Below, piece after piece: positions 1 to 12,200 of a stretch of DNA of 64,000 nt. Source of the stretch: Aporrectodea caliginosa (taxonomy: Eukaryota > Annelida > Clitellata > Crassiclitellata > Lumbricidae); assembly GCA_020284085.1 (NCBI GenBank), contig JACEVL010005070.1, positions 1,313,501 to 1,377,500 of the forward strand. The letters run 5' to 3'. The notes beneath the pieces are model-generated. The model was not told the DNA's origin and ran no database searches. It was given only the letters and a program-made list of their open reading frames with translations. A program made the position numbers and the translations under genes. The stretch's first letter is position 1; every line of letters begins with the position of its first letter.

Positions 1-640
1 AAATGCGAGCAAATCTTAGGTTGCAAACTGTGCATAACGCATTTACATCGTTTGCTCTCTATGATGATCTACAGCTGTAAAACTGTCGCGTTCTCGTCTC
101 TCTTTTCTTCGGCGTCTATTATACTTCCGATCCTCCGCAGAGATAACTCTTCTTAAATAGAGAGCCTCAAAAGACATTTGACAGACTGTTTCTCAACCAC
201 TGCTTTCGAATTTTTATGGGCGATTTCAGACGCACAATATTCCCGAACAGCTTTGAATAAAAATTGCTCTGGTTATTGATATTAGTCCACAACAAGGAAT
301 AACTGAAAAATGGATCATTTGATTACATTATTTTGTATGCAGTAGGCCTATAGTCCGTCCTAAGGACCTGCGACTGCTTAAAAGAATGGTCGAACTACAT
401 TTGGCGCTGATTCCTTACTCACGTTGACTTTAAAAAGCTATCACAAAACAACGACAGTCAAAATCGCTATCACAAAAAAAGCGATTTAAAAAACACTCGT
501 GTACAAAATAGCGACACGGCGAATTCACCGATTAAGTATGTAAACTTTCAAATGTATGTATGACGTAGCATACATGTAACAAATGTGTAATGTTAAACTT
601 GAAGACTCAAATTATGTCCAATTCCACGAAGATAGGTCAT
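1..640. other. Non-coding stretch, nothing recognised
   Basis: I see no gene, repeat array or transposon end here. One TAGGCCTA palindrome occurs at 343-350. Short open frames have no recognisable domain. Confidence 0.6.
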
Positions 641-1470
641 AGGGGGAAAGGCTTGTAATATGGGCCACTGTGTAATATGGGCCTCGACTGTATTTCCCAC
701 CTATCATGTCTGCGGAGAGCTCTTACATTGGGAAACCATCCGTATACTGATTTCAACTTCCTGTTCGGGATGTGTGCCTTTACTAATAACTTCTGCCCGA
801 AAAACATCAACGTTTATGTTTTGGTACATGCTGCTTATAAGACTTATTGAACTTCAACAAGTGTTAAATAGTTTAGGATTTCATCTATGGTATGCCCTGA
901 TGTTTCAGAAGATAGACAATTTCTTTATTATATAAACACACAACTTTGTTGATCTATAATACATTCGTCGATCACGCTATAACAGATTTCCCCGAAGCAC
1001 ACCATTTTTGTAATACGGTCCTGTGATCGAATGTGTAATATGGGCCATATCTTTATGGAATGATACAGTAGAAATAGGCCGTTATGGCTATTTTTTCCAT
1101 GTAACCGGTTCTCAGTGTTGTTTACATTAGGCATAGTCCAAATTGTTTCTTAATGGTTATCCTAGTAAGTTTAATCTCAGAAAATCGGTTATTACTGTTT
1201 TAATATTAGTCTGCGGCACGGAAACATTGCAATTCCATCTTTAAAATGGTGGCTCATATTACACACCCGGTCGTGTAATATGAGCCATTTTCCGTATTTT
1301 GAAAAAATTCGTTAAAAATTTATTTGCACAGATTAAGGAATAATTCCTTCATATTTGGCAACAATTCATGCCAAGTAATGCATGGAATAAATAAACTACA
1401 CGTTTAATTGCTTCTGTGCTATGAAATAGGAAAAGTTTCTTAGGGGGCCCATATTAGAAGCCCTTCCCCT
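641..1470. mobile_element. Non-autonomous inverted-repeat element with TGTAATATGGGCC repeats
   Basis: The ends are imperfect inverted repeats: AGGGGGAAAGGCTTGTAATA at the left, and on the other strand AGGGGAAGGGCTTCTAATAT at the right. The 13-mer TGTAATATGGGCC occurs at 654-666, 671-683 and 1034-1046. A one-base variant lies at 1274-1286 and an inverted variant at 1251-1263. This arrangement of terminal plus sub-terminal repeats is typical of transposase binding sites in a non-autonomous DNA transposon. The element is flanked by AT on both sides, too short to prove a target duplication. It has no coding capacity and the superfamily is not assigned. Confidence 0.65.
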
Positions 1471-2079
1471 ATATATCGGTCGATGTTACTTTAATTCTTT
1501 CTGCAGTTTATTTTGTAGATTCTTCGAGATGGGTGTGGTAGCCTATTTGCCCTGCTATGTATAGGCCTACTGTTTGATCTCCATCTTGTTCAGATTCTGT
1601 TTCGTCTTTAGTGCATCGATGAAGCTCCAGATGGTCAGATGATTGGCTCCAATTAGTTCGCTGAATCCTCAACTGAATTGTTTCTTTGTTCGCAATCAAG
1701 ACCAATTAAAATTAATGCTGCTCAACTCCAAAAACTTCAAATGATTAATTAAAATAATTGATTGATTGCACAAATTATAAATCTTCAATCAAGAAGGTTC
1801 ATTTCAGAAGAATATTCTTATTCTCATTATTGTTCAATATCGGTTAGGCCTAATTGCTTCTTTGAACAGAACATTCTAATTAAATCGTTATTTGATGATC
1901 GCTATATTTTCACAGTCGCGAATTTGTAAGGCGCTATTTTTGTGATTGCGTTTTTCACGATCGCTGTTTTATGCTCGTTATTGTTATCGTGGACCTGGGA
2001 AACTGCTCTGTAAGTATTCTTCAGGAAATTGAAGGAATCTAATAAGTTGCATTCAGAAGCACAAATATGACTGAATATA

Positions 2080-2126
<47 letters not shown>

Positions 2127-3240
2127 AACATTTTAATATTGTCAAAATAGCGTTCAGTGTGAATATCTAGAGTATAGAAAGTGCCGTGAACTTCTAAAAT
2201 CTTGGCAAGGCTGCAAAGTGCCTTGAACTTTACAAGTAGCAAAAGGGAGCATGGTCAATTACTCCAATTACTCCAACTATAGTATAGGCATTCCACAAAT
2301 GCGGCGCTATCTATTTAGGCCCCATGTCGCCCTCATACCATATTTCAGGCCACAGTGTTGTCATCGCCGAAGAGAACAGGCAGAGTCCAGGGACAAACTA
2401 GGTCAAGAGGAGCATTGGGAAAGGAATGCTGGAAATAGAGGCATGACCGATCTGATGTTGGAAAACAACATGAAGTTTTCCAGCCAATGAGAAGGCGCTG
2501 TATCAGCAACTTCTGTTGTCAGTAAAGGAATGCCGTTGACGAGTTTTTTTCTCGAGTGGCGCTATATCAGTCTGCGTTAAATTGTATTACAATATCTCGT
2601 TAAGAGGCGAAGGATTTGAGTTTGTGCGAACGACGATGGTCTCTGAGCAGTGCTTCACAAACACTTCGAACCACGTGTTATGGTCGGAAAGTGAATGCAA
2701 GAATCGTCATAAATTATAGAGCGCGGTATCCATTAGGAAAACTCCCAACAGATATATTGCTACATTTGTTGATTCAGTCGACGGAATACTTTCCAGTTCC
2801 AGTTTGTCTGTATGTGGTTGCTATTCAGCTGGAAAGCGATGCTGTCCACAACCTGCAGCTTTATCGAGGACGAGAGTCACATTTTAGCACCTCTTATCTT
2901 TCTACAGGCCTATGCCTAGTGATGCAGCCTACATCCAATGAATGCAATAGTAACCCAAGCAGCTCATATTATACGCAATCGTTTGGAAAACCAGCTTGCT
3001 TCTTCTATTTGACCAAATCATGAGGCTATACATACTGAGCGCAGCAGTCTGCTATGCTCTCCAGTTCAATAGGCCTAATGATGCAAAACGAGCTAACAAT
3101 AAACAGTGATGTTTGCAAGTTCAACGTATAGGCCTATTGCTCGCAAATGCACTGGGTGTAGTGTACTTAAAGCCAAAAAAAAGTCATCAGAAATTTTGGC
3201 GGAAATAAGAAATATTTTTTAAGGAAATTCTTGCCCCCGG
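1471..3240. other. Non-coding stretch with a TA microsatellite
   Basis: A (TA)n microsatellite lies at about 2084-2125. TAGGCCTA occurs at 1562, 1845, 3070 and 3129. A 135-codon open frame at 2616-3023 has no recognisable domain. Nothing else is seen. Confidence 0.55.
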
Positions 3241-3350
3241 GCGCGCGAACCCCTAGTTACGCCACTGCAACTGAGGACGGCCCTCAGATCTCTGTGGCCC
3301 GCCATGATATTTTAAAAGTAAGACTTTGCCCTCCATCAAAAGAGCTTGGG
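3241..3350. mobile_element. Right-end remnants of two hAT-like elements
   Basis: CTAGTTACGCCACTG at about 3252-3267 and CTTGGGAACCACTG at about 3341-3354 both look like 3' termini of hAT-type elements. Their reverse complements begin CAGTGGCGTAAC and CAGTGGTTCCCAAG. No matching left ends or target duplications were found, so these are degenerate or truncated copies. Confidence 0.4.
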
Positions 3351-3409
3351 AACCACTGGTGTACTGTGTTACTGAGGTGTTGGTGACGGCGGAATTTCAT
3401 GCGAGACTT

Positions 3410-4140
3410 AAAACTTGGAGACCGAGACAGTGGGACCGAGACACAAGGTCCAAGACAGTTCAACGCAGTCCAACACTGAGGCTTTTCGGCGTTTAGTCCA
3501 CATGATAGCACAGATTACAGAATAAACAATAAAAACACCTAATTCCCGAATAAAATGTTCTCAACTGTCAACCGATCACCTGAATAGTTTAATAAGAAAT
3601 TAAATATTTCAGGCATCCTGAAATCTTCTAAACGATTCTAAAATTTAAACCCACAATATTCCATAGATTTACGACATGAGAAACTGCATGTTGTTCCAAT
3701 CGTTTCTCTTATGGGTGCATTACACCAGCGGCAAACGGCATGCCATTTCTTTTGTTTGTCCATGACTTCAAATTGCGTGAATGCAAATTTGACATTTCAG
3801 GTTCTTTATGAGACATTTTACGATTTTTGCACTGATATAAAATCGAAATAAAGTAGAAATTGCTCTTTAACTTCCGACTTATCGGGTACAAGTTATCACA
3901 TCGGCAGAGGACAATTTTATAGCGCAAGAATTTCAGAACTAAAGACAGTTTGCGCGAGAACTCTACATGTAGAGACCGCTTCTACAAGAGAACAAGACTT
4001 TCACTTCAAGACAGTTTCCAAAAAGTCAAGAAATGACGGCGAGACCGAGACAATAGGTTCCGAGACAGAGACCGACACATCACACATCAAAAAACATTAT
4101 CTCGAGACGTCTCGAGACCGAGACTGAGTCCCGAGAACAT
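3410..4140. repeat. Dispersed repeat rich in CGAGACCGAGAC (copy 1)
   Basis: The stretch contains repeated GAGACCGAGAC motifs and a segment at about 4010-4125 that is closely repeated at 6762-6862. The shared part runs from a GACA(G/C)TTTCCAAA-like start, through AAGTCAAGAAATGAC and AGGTTCCGAGAC, to ATCTCGAGACGTCT. It is non-coding and of unknown class. Confidence 0.5.
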
Positions 4141-5099
4141 ACAACTCTGGTTGGTGGTGAGAGTCATATGTAGTAGGCGACGAATAAAGGTGGAACCTGT
4201 GTGTAATGTGTCCAGTGCATGCATAAAAGATCCGTTTACACCGTTCCATGATCAGCATTGGGAGCCAGTAATCTACACTGCGAATTAAATTTCAGACGCT
4301 GCATAATTCGCTAAAAACTCATTTCGTTTCGAATGCGAATTATTGCATAATATACAGAAAGACGAAGGGTTAACACATGAAAGAGAAAAAACATTCATGC
4401 TTCTGCCTCTTAATTTATAGATGATGCACGTGGTCAAGTTGCGTTAGGAGTCTTGTATTCGAATTAGGATGCAGCGCTAGCAGAAGATGCGGATCCAGTG
4501 GCACCACCATCAGTATACAACCATTTGAGTTGTTAGGCGATGCTGTGGACTGAGGTGAGCAGACAGAATGAATAGAGATTAGTGGAGAAGAGGCTGCGTT
4601 GTCTGATGAGCAGAACTGCACAGGAAGGACGAAGTAATTAGGAAACGAGAAGTTTCATTTGGCATTCAGGGAGATATAGCGATGTCTCGGTTGGGTGTAG
4701 AAGAACGAGCTGAGGACACAGCTGTGAATAAGTCATGGATGAGACGAATGAACATGTCAGGATACAACAGTGAATAGGTCAACGTCTGGTGGTGAATTAG
4801 ACGCCTGGCAATTGCCTTTCATTGTACAGTTGAAACGCGCGACTGGTGCCCCATTCGGGACCTGGATGTCGTAATCTGAGATCGTTCTCTGGGGTTCGAC
4901 GTCTAAGCATTGGACGCTGTCTTCCAAGGTCATTGAGATCTCGTTGTACTCCAATTCTTTGAATACTTGTCAATAAACGGGTCCTTCAGAAACGCTGTAA
5001 ACGTAGTAGGCCCCACAGAGAGCATTCGAAAGTTATCGCTTGGTTGATTACTTTCGGCTTTTCACAAAAACCTAACTTCTCTACAATGTCATGGCGACC
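4141..5099. other. Non-coding stretch, nothing recognised
   Basis: No gene, repeat array or transposon terminus could be supported in this interval. Confidence 0.5.
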
Positions 5100-5107
5100 T
5101 ACTAGAC

Positions 5108-5878
5108 CAGTGTTTCTTAACCAGTGGTCGACCGAACCCCTGGGGTTCGGTGAGCCAGTGCCAGGGGTTCGGCAGAGGTCCTCTGAAATATATACATATT
5201 CAGGGTCAGTGAGTGTGAGTGAAAAATCATTTGCTATTTTATTTTTATTTTTCGACTTTTATTTAATAAATTTTGTTTGAAATAGATTGCCTACCAGGCC
5301 CTACTTATGAAATTTAAAGCTGTTCATCTGATGATCCTGTTAACCTTAGTTATGTCTTACTGCACCTCCCGATAATTATAACACCAGCAGAGCCACATTC
5401 AACAATTATTGCTCTTTGGTACAACAACATTCTCAAGATTTTGGTGCCGCCAAATGGAAGGATATCCTCGCATTGCTAAAGCTGCCCTTGAAATCCGCAC
5501 CCCGTTTGTCACATCATATCTCTGTGAGCAAGGATTCTCAAAATTGGTGGAGATTAAATCCAAGAAAAGGAGCAGGCTTGGTTGCGAAAATGACATGAGA
5601 GTGAGTCTTTCCAAAACAGAGCCACGCATTTCTCACATTGTTTCCAAACGGCAACAACAAAGGACACATTAAGATGCAATTGGTAGTGTTGGTACGGTTA
5701 GTTAACTGTTAGTAGTTCATGTATTGAATGTATTAATATTGCATCACATTTTGGTACAATTTTTTATTTCCTTTTGTTCCCATTAGTTAAAAAATTATTG
5801 TTCAAGCTTGAGGGGTTCGGTGAGTGGTCATGGATTTCTCTTGGGGTTCGGCTCCCTTGAAAAGGTTAAGAACCACTG
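5108..5878 (+). mobile_element. hAT element, internally deleted, with transposase C-terminus remnant
   Basis: The ends are CAGTGTTTCTTAACC at the left and, on the opposite strand, CAGTGGTTCTTAACC at the right. They are flanked by a perfect 8-bp target-site duplication, TACTAGAC (5100-5107 and 5879-5886). Both the length of the duplication and the CAGTG terminus are diagnostic of the hAT superfamily. The 771-bp body keeps only the end of a transposase gene, so it cannot mobilise itself. Confidence 0.93.
5409..5672 (+). pseudogene. hAT transposase C-terminal (dimerisation) fragment
   Basis: An 87-codon open frame carries TPFVTSYLCEQGFSKLVEIK followed by KKRSRLGCENDMRVSLS. This matches the pattern of the hAT dimerisation region in ZBED5/FAM200-like transposases (P-F-x-T-x-Y-L-C-E-x-G-F-S, then K-K-R-x-R-L and D-M-R-V-x-L). 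The catalytic core and the BED zinc finger are absent. The remnant lies wholly inside the element at 5108-5878, and full-length relatives are several hundred residues longer. It is a dead relic, not a host gene. Confidence 0.85.
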
Positions 5879-5916
5879 TACTAGACAGATAATTACTTAA
5901 CAATTATTCTGTAACG

Positions 5917-6754
5917 GCGCTGGACCTTTGGATGTCTTCTAACCGTCTCCGTCTTAATTCAGACAAAACCCAATTCATCTGGCTTGGCGGTCGAACCCAA
6001 CTAGCCAGGATTGACATGGAATGTTTCCGTGCTACTTTCCCAGATGTCCACTACTCTGCCTCAGTTCGGGATCTGTGCGTTACCCTGGATCCTGTTCTTT
6101 CATCATTTTCAGACCATGTCAATCGCATCTCTCGAACATGTCTTTATCATCTTCGCCAAATTCGCACCAGCCGTCACTCACTCTCTCCCTCACGCGGTCA
6201 ACACTCTCGTCCATGCACTGATTTGTACTAGGGTTGACTTCGGCCACTCCACCTATGCTGGCCTCTCTTCACTAAACCTCTCCAAGCTCCAGTCAAAACT
6301 TAACGCTTCCGCCCGCCTTATTTGTGGTCTCCCGAAGTATTCTCACATATCTTCCTTCATTCGGGAAACTCTACACTGGCTTCCTGTGCCCCAGCGCATT
6401 CAGTTCAAAATTCTCACACTTATGCGCAACGCTCTGCTGGGGGTAGCTTCTTCGTACCTTCAGGCCTTATGTAGCCTACATCGGTTTCTACACTCCATGG
6501 TCGCTCTTCTCTCTGCTCGGCCACCAGAGGCCTTCTGGATGTCTCTCGCTTTGCTTATGTCGGCCCCTCTAGTTGGAACCACGTTCCGCATGAATTGCAT
6601 CTTTAGCTCCTCCGCCTTTCTCTTCCTCTGTTTCGGAAACGCGGCAACGCCTGAAGACCATCTTATTTGTTAGAGACAGCACTGACCTGGGTCGGGAGCG
6701 CCTCTGAATCTCTGAGTGGCGCTATACAAATGTTCAATTACAATAACAATTACA
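5917..6754 (+). pseudogene. CR1/L2-like LINE: reverse transcriptase C-terminus and 3' tail, frameshifted
   Basis: The frame beginning near 5917 reads LDLWMSSNRLRLNSDKTQFI, the segment following the catalytic YADD box in CR1/L2-type reverse transcriptases. Near 6175 the homology passes to another frame and continues with VDFGHSTYAGLS, LNASARLICGLPKYSHISSF and RETLHWLPVPQRIQFKIL; LHWLP is a hallmark of these LINEs. At least one frameshift separates the halves, and homology fades after about 6490. The 3' end, GAGTGGCGCTATACAAATG followed by a CAATTACAAT-type simple repeat, looks like a true LINE 3' terminus. The copy is 5'-truncated and inactive. Confidence 0.85.
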
Positions 6755-6759
6755 AGACA

Positions 6760-6870
6760 CTTTCCAAAGTCAAGAAATGACCGCGAGATCGAGACACTAG
6801 GTTCCGAGACTGAGTCCGAGACATCAAGAAACATATCTCGAGACGTCTTGAGACGGCGATGAATGACTAA
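6760..6870. repeat. Dispersed repeat rich in CGAGAC (copy 2)
   Basis: This segment resembles 4010-4125. It has the same order of GACACTTTCCAAA, AAGTCAAGAAATGAC, AGGTTCCGAGAC and ATCTCGAGACGTCTTGAGAC. It directly follows the LINE tail. Function and class are unknown. Confidence 0.55.
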
Positions 6871-7098
6871 GTCACTTAGACTTGTCGACTGACTTACTGA
6901 CTTGCTATTGAGTTCTTATGTAATCCGATATGCCTGGTAGTTACCTAGTGATAAAAAGCATTTTACCGCCTACTGTGCTGACAGGCCGATGACTGAGAAA
7001 TGTTAATGTGAATATATTAAAGAAATTATAGACGCAACGGAATAAAATACAGACATAACTTCGAGGCTGCACTGCAATCCATTCCACATTGATTTATC

Positions 7099-7382
7099 CA
7101 GTGGTTCTCAACCCTTTTCACTTATTGAGAGCAAGGCATCCTTACTAAAATCATTAAGTAAACGGTACCTGACCTTGATCCATTTTTTCTTCAATTGCAT
7201 TCAACCACCGTTTTGCAACTATTTCTACATGTACACTACTTTTCGTTTAAAAATTAGTAATAGGCCTAATCAGCAGTGACTTTTTTACCCCTTCTGTCAT
7301 CATCATCATCATCCAGCGACTCCCTATAGGGCAAGTTAACGGCACATATGGGGTGCCGCTGCACTCAGTTTGGGAAACACTG
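7099..7382. mobile_element. hAT-type MITE (284 bp)
   Basis: Left end CAGTGGTTCTCAACCC; right end on the opposite strand CAGTGTTTCCCAAACTG. The flanking 8-mers GATTTATC (7091-7098) and GATTAATC (7383-7390) differ at one base and fit an aged 8-bp target duplication. There is no coding capacity. Confidence 0.82.
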
Positions 7383-9320
7383 GATTAATCCATTTAATGT
7401 AGCAAAGCAGCAGTCTTCACTATAAATAACTGGATAAACGTAAATACTAACAGCAACGAAACCAGTTTCAGTTTCAGAGGACCAGATATTGCCTTCTAGA
7501 TACTGTCAGTATATCTATAGAAGGAAATGGCCTAGAGAGTTTTAAACACGCTGCAATCGCTTGCTGATGGTAATATTAAAGTACAGTTTATAATTGCTAT
7601 GGATGAATGAGATTCAATTAGCTCTGCGAGGAGCAAGGGTTAATATCTATCCGTTCAATATCAATACATGAAACGACCACGTGACGTCATGCACTCGGGT
7701 AGGTAGAAAGTAAAGAACTGGTGATCTGACATCGACTGAGTGTTAGACTGTTAGTCTATTGCTCCATGACTTGCACCTTAAGTTAAAAGCAAGTTTGCTC
7801 CTGTCCTGCTGTTACATCAAAAATCGAAAATCAATAAAACAATACGCAAATATTAAGTGAAAGAAGTAGCCAGCGGTCGGTAGCTTAGCGACTGGGTTCG
7901 ACTTGAGAGCTTAGCGGCGGCGGCGGATGGCGACGGCTCCGTGGGGCTAACGGGGCTAAGGGGTGCTAAGGCCCTATCGCGTGATACGTCGCATTCATTA
8001 TAGAAATGGGAGAGAACAACTGGTGATGGTTCCTTTTGTTGCACGTAGACATTTACGAATGACTACTCTCGATGGTCGCAGATGTACATAAGTGACTGAA
8101 TGAAATGCAGTCGCAACAACCGAAGACAGGACGGAGGAGGAGACAGCTGCAGGAGCTGCTTGGCCAGATGCTATACAGACAGACAGATGAATGCTGGAAT
8201 GCAACAAAGAATGGCCATCACTACCACCCCAGTCATAGACTAACATACACGATTGTCAATTGTCATCTCCAGTGTACATTTTGGATCCTAGCCAATTGTT
8301 GGACAATTATGCTTTCGGTGATTATTTCTGTTATTGCTTCAGCTGGGGCGTTTTGTCTGTTTCTAATATGTTACACTCGGCTACCTGGGTACAAGTGCGC
8401 GAGTGAAATTTACTTTTGTGCTGTACACTAAATTGTGGCGCTGTTTATGGACTGTTGTTGTCATGTTGCTAGTATACGCTACCTCGGCCGCAAGATCGGC
8501 GTTTGAGGACGGCGTGTCTTAAAGGATGGTTTTTGAGGTGCTTCGTAAATTAACGATTACCTAATGTTCTATTGGCATGGCATTTGTTAGGACACTATGA
8601 TAACGTGGAATTAATGCATCTGAGACATGATATGTTAAGAAAGTATCATTGCTCGTTTTATGGTTTTTAGCAAAATCCATTACATTTTCGACTTATGGCG
8701 TTTCAACCAAACATAAAATTAGACTATATAAAACAGAAGCATACATATTCGTATATATATATATATAATATATATCACGGTTATCCATCCACAGCGCGAT
8801 ATATATATACTTATTATTTACAGTCTCATAGACATGTACGCGGCATATCATCGAAGGCAATCAGACGACGTCCTATAGGCATGAATCCTGTCTGAATGAT
8901 GGCAGAGCACCGGCAGAAGAGACGGTTGAAGTGGGAAGCGAATTGTGCAGTTTAGAATCCACAAGACAGAAAAAACAGCCTCGCTATAGAATTGAACAAA
9001 TCGTTCCAAGCTTTCTAAATGGTGGTCGGCTCAGTTGCCGATTGGGACAAGTGCAAAGTTCTGATTAACAGACTGTCAGGGACCATCCGTGGCAATTTGT
9101 GGGTTAGACCCGGCAACGAGATTGGCTGAGACCCTCATGAGGATGCTAATAACGCTGCCGTTTGTTATTGGTGACAGCCCCGCCTTGGAATTCTTCGAAG
9201 AACTCGTTCAGCCTAAGTGGGATATATAAATGCGACTTAAATGCTTAACTGTCAACCTCGATAGTAAGTACATGTAAGGAGGCCGCATCTGCAAGTCTTC
9301 TGTGGTCAGCAGACCTCAAT
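7383..9320. other. Non-coding stretch, partly GC-rich
   Basis: The part at about 7860-8530 is richer in G, C and CpG than its surroundings, and a TATATATA run lies at 8753-8770. Open frames on both strands at 7853-8431 have no recognisable domain. The plus-strand one (8105-8431) has a hydrophobic segment. I see no splice-site or homology support for a gene. Confidence 0.4.
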
Positions 9321-9442
9321 ATGCATACACATACATACATATGACACACATACATACACACATGCATACATACATGCATACATGCATGCTGACATACATA
9401 CATATATACATACATACATATATACATACATGTATACATGCA
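9321..9442. repeat. (CATA)n microsatellite
   Basis: Interrupted CATA/CATG tetranucleotide repeats. Open frames of MYVCMYVC-like composition across it are artefacts of the repeat. Confidence 0.9.
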
Positions 9443-10375
9443 GACAAACAGATAAAAATTTATGGATGGAGACGAGGTTGACCTATAGAGTAACTGAAAA
9501 TAACGGTCCTATAGGAGCGGTCAGACAGAAACGAACAAACCCGCTTGAGATAGAGGACGAGCCAAATTGGATGACTAAGGGCAAACACGCATTTAGTGTG
9601 ACTGAACTCGTCAAACTTAGGTTGTCGTAATAAAGCAGTAAGTCGACAAATTGAGCTGCCTTCAGCTAAAACCCGACATCACTATGATGACATTTCAGAT
9701 TCTTATTCCATATTTGATTCAAAGTCCAGTAAAAAGTCATTCTGGAGTCAGGCAATTTGTGGCGATGCTCCTGAACAACTTGATGTAGATATTCTGTTTG
9801 TTGTTCGTAATTTGTCAGACATTCTTGCTGAGCTCTTCACGGGATGAATGTTGCTTTCTTGTTCAAAATTATAAACTAACACACTCTGGAATTACTCTTT
9901 TAATCAGTTGTATCCCTATTGCTCCTGCTTAGCTTCAAATCTACAATGCTGGTAATAACTTCCATCTCTTTTGATATCTCACAGCGTCCATACCCAGAGT
10001 TTATCTTACTGACATTGTCTTTGTCAAATTGGCATAATTATAACAATTGAAAGATTAGTCAAGCAGATAGCCTACACAGTGTATGTTAATTTAAATTCAA
10101 CAAGAATTATAGTGAGCGAGTCATATTTTTCAATAATCAAGAAGAAATATAGGCTACAGGTGACTGAACGATTACAAAGCGACAAACTCGACGAAACTTT
10201 CAAGGTCCTGTTCAGCTTCTAAATATTTTCTAATTTGCATCAATTTGCACCTGATTAATTATTTTATTTAATGGATTAATTTCGCACCTTTCAGATTAAA
10301 ACCCTGCAACTTCATTTTTACCAAATACACTCTAATGCATAAGCCTACATAAATACTACATGTAGGCCTATACAA
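9443..10375. other. Non-coding stretch, nothing recognised
   Basis: No gene or mobile-element boundary could be supported. TAGGCCTA occurs at 10363. A short open frame at about 9460-9630 has no recognisable motif. Confidence 0.5.
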
Positions 10376-10490
10376 GTATACATACCCAAATACATACATA
10401 TATATTTTATTTATATATAAATATTATTATATACATGATACATACATACAAAAATGCCTACATATAGACATACATACATAAATGCCTAGT
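10376..10490. repeat. (CATA)n and AT-rich simple repeats
   Basis: Interrupted CATACATA runs mixed with TATATAAATATTA-type sequence. Confidence 0.75.
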
Positions 10491-10534
10491 CTATATACCA
10501 GTATTATTTCTATTAATTGAAACTGCAACAGAAG

Positions 10535-10660
10535 TAGCATAATAACTGAAAAATATTTTGTAGTTAACTGCAACTGAAACTGAAACTAAAAAATGATGAA
10601 TAATTGAAACTGAAATAGAAACTGAAAAACAAAAACTGTATAACTAAAGAATAACACAAA
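10535..10660. repeat. AACTGA-type short tandem repeat
   Basis: Degenerate repeats of AACTGAAACTGA. The same pattern returns at 11975-12130 in the same orientation, so the two may be parts of one dispersed element. Confidence 0.6.
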
Positions 10661-10683
10661 GTTGACTTGAAAATGGAACGGTC

Positions 10684-11170
10684 AGTTTCGTATTTTATTG
10701 TATTGTATTGTATTTAAAGATTTCTAAAGCGCCTCTCACAGTACGACCTAATCGGAGGCGCTCCCAGTGCGAAAAAACCCCGCGAGAAAAGTCTTGAGAG
10801 TACGGGCAGAGACAGAAGTACCCACTGTTAAGATCATAGAGGGAGTCGTAGAGGAAAGATCGTTCTAGAGCAAAGGGCCAACAGACGCATAATCGCTGTA
10901 TTGGGCAGTAGCAGTCCGAGTCCGAGTCACCAAGAGGTCATGTCGGTCCAACGAACGAAGAGGGCGGCCAGAGGCAGCAGAAAGAGGACGACGAATAAGA
11001 TCACAAAGATAACATAGAGCCTGACCCAAAAATGCTCTGGAAATCAGGAAAAGAACTGTAACCCGAACACGGGTAGTCGGGTAGTCAGCGGAAGCCAGTG
11101 TAAGTGCTCGATCATGAAGGCTGAGATATGTGAGAAGCGAGGAAGGCAGGCAATCCGACGATCTATCATA
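10684..11170 (-). pseudogene. CR1/L2-like LINE 3' fragment
   Basis: On the minus strand the sequence reads ACLPRFSHISAFMIEHLHWL followed by PL, the conserved PKFSHIS...LHWLP block of CR1/L2-type reverse transcriptases. The frame then breaks. The 3' end carries two inverted GCGCCTC motifs and ends in an ATACAATACAATACAAT-type tail (a TATTGTATTG run at 10691-10712 on the plus strand). It is a 5'-truncated dead copy. The same reverse-transcriptase segment recurs at 25.8 kb. Confidence 0.78.
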
Positions 11171-11484
11171 GTTTCACTTCCGGTTCTTTTTCCTTTCTTT
11201 GTGTTGTCGTTGATTGATGTAGGCGCTAAACCGTAAAACAATCGACGACTACGAGAACAATGCTTAAGCCAAGTAGCGGTCGAAAAGTAGAATGTAGTGT
11301 GTTGGAATATTTTGTTTAGAAAGCCGCATTCGACAAGAGTCGATGTTGCGTTCGCACTGTTGCTGACAATGACGCTGAAAAACATAATGTGGCACTCTAA
11401 TGGTCGGAACAAATACGACAAATCCTCGAAATCATTTGCATAGCAAACATAAGGATGTGTATGCGACTCTGCTGCTGAATAAAA
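11171..11484. other. Non-coding stretch, nothing recognised
   Basis: No coding homology is seen beyond the end of the LINE fragment. Confidence 0.5.
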
Positions 11485-11910
11485 ACATACACATACATAC
11501 ATGCATACTTGCATACATACATACATACATACATACATTCATGCATACATGCATACATGCATGACATAGGCTAAATACATGCATACCTACATATATGCAT
11601 ACATGTACATGCATGACACAGGCTACATACATACATACATGCATACATGCATGACATAGGCTACATGCATGACATAGGCTAAATACATGCATACCTACAT
11701 ACATACATACATGCATGACATAGGCTAAATACATGCATACCTACATACATGCATACATGTACATGCATGACACAGGCTACATACATACATACATGCATAC
11801 ATGCATGACATAGGCTACATACATACATGCATGACATAGGCTGCATACATGCATACATGCATGATATAGGCTACATACATACGTACATAAATACATACAT
11901 ACATAAAAAC
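11485..11910. repeat. CATA/CATG array with an approximately 152-bp higher-order repeat
   Basis: Tetranucleotide CATA/CATG repeats are interspersed with GACATAGGCTAAATACATG and GACACAGGCTACATAC segments. A stretch starting CATGTACATGCATGACACAG at 11602 is repeated with the same downstream order at about 11754. This shows a secondary duplication of about 152 bp on top of the microsatellite. Confidence 0.8.
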
Positions 11911-11974
11911 GGATTGATTTGTTGCGTAAATATTTCTGGGAATTATTCGGAATACTTGAGATCAGTTAGTCACG

Positions 11975-12130
11975 ATATCTGAAAATAATAACTGAAACTG
12001 TAACTGAAAATAAAAAGCTGTAACGGAAACTGAAAATCAGATTGCAGTTAACTGTAACTGTAACTGAAAAATAAAAAATTAGGTAACTGTAACTGAAACT
12101 GTATCCGAAAAACCACAACTGAAATAACAC
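11975..12130. repeat. AACTGA/TAACTG-type short tandem repeat
   Basis: Degenerate 6-bp repeats (TAACTG, AAACTG), similar to 10535-10660. Confidence 0.65.
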
Positions 12131-12200
12131 TGCTATATGCATGCACATATTATACATGTATACCTACATACATACATACATCCATCCATTCATACATACA

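Noticed and set aside
2616..3023. 135-codon open frame
   Set aside because: No recognisable motif and unremarkable length for random AT/GC-balanced DNA.
8105..8431. 108-codon frame with a hydrophobic segment
   Set aside because: No recognisable family, no splice or promoter evidence, and competing open frames on the opposite strand.
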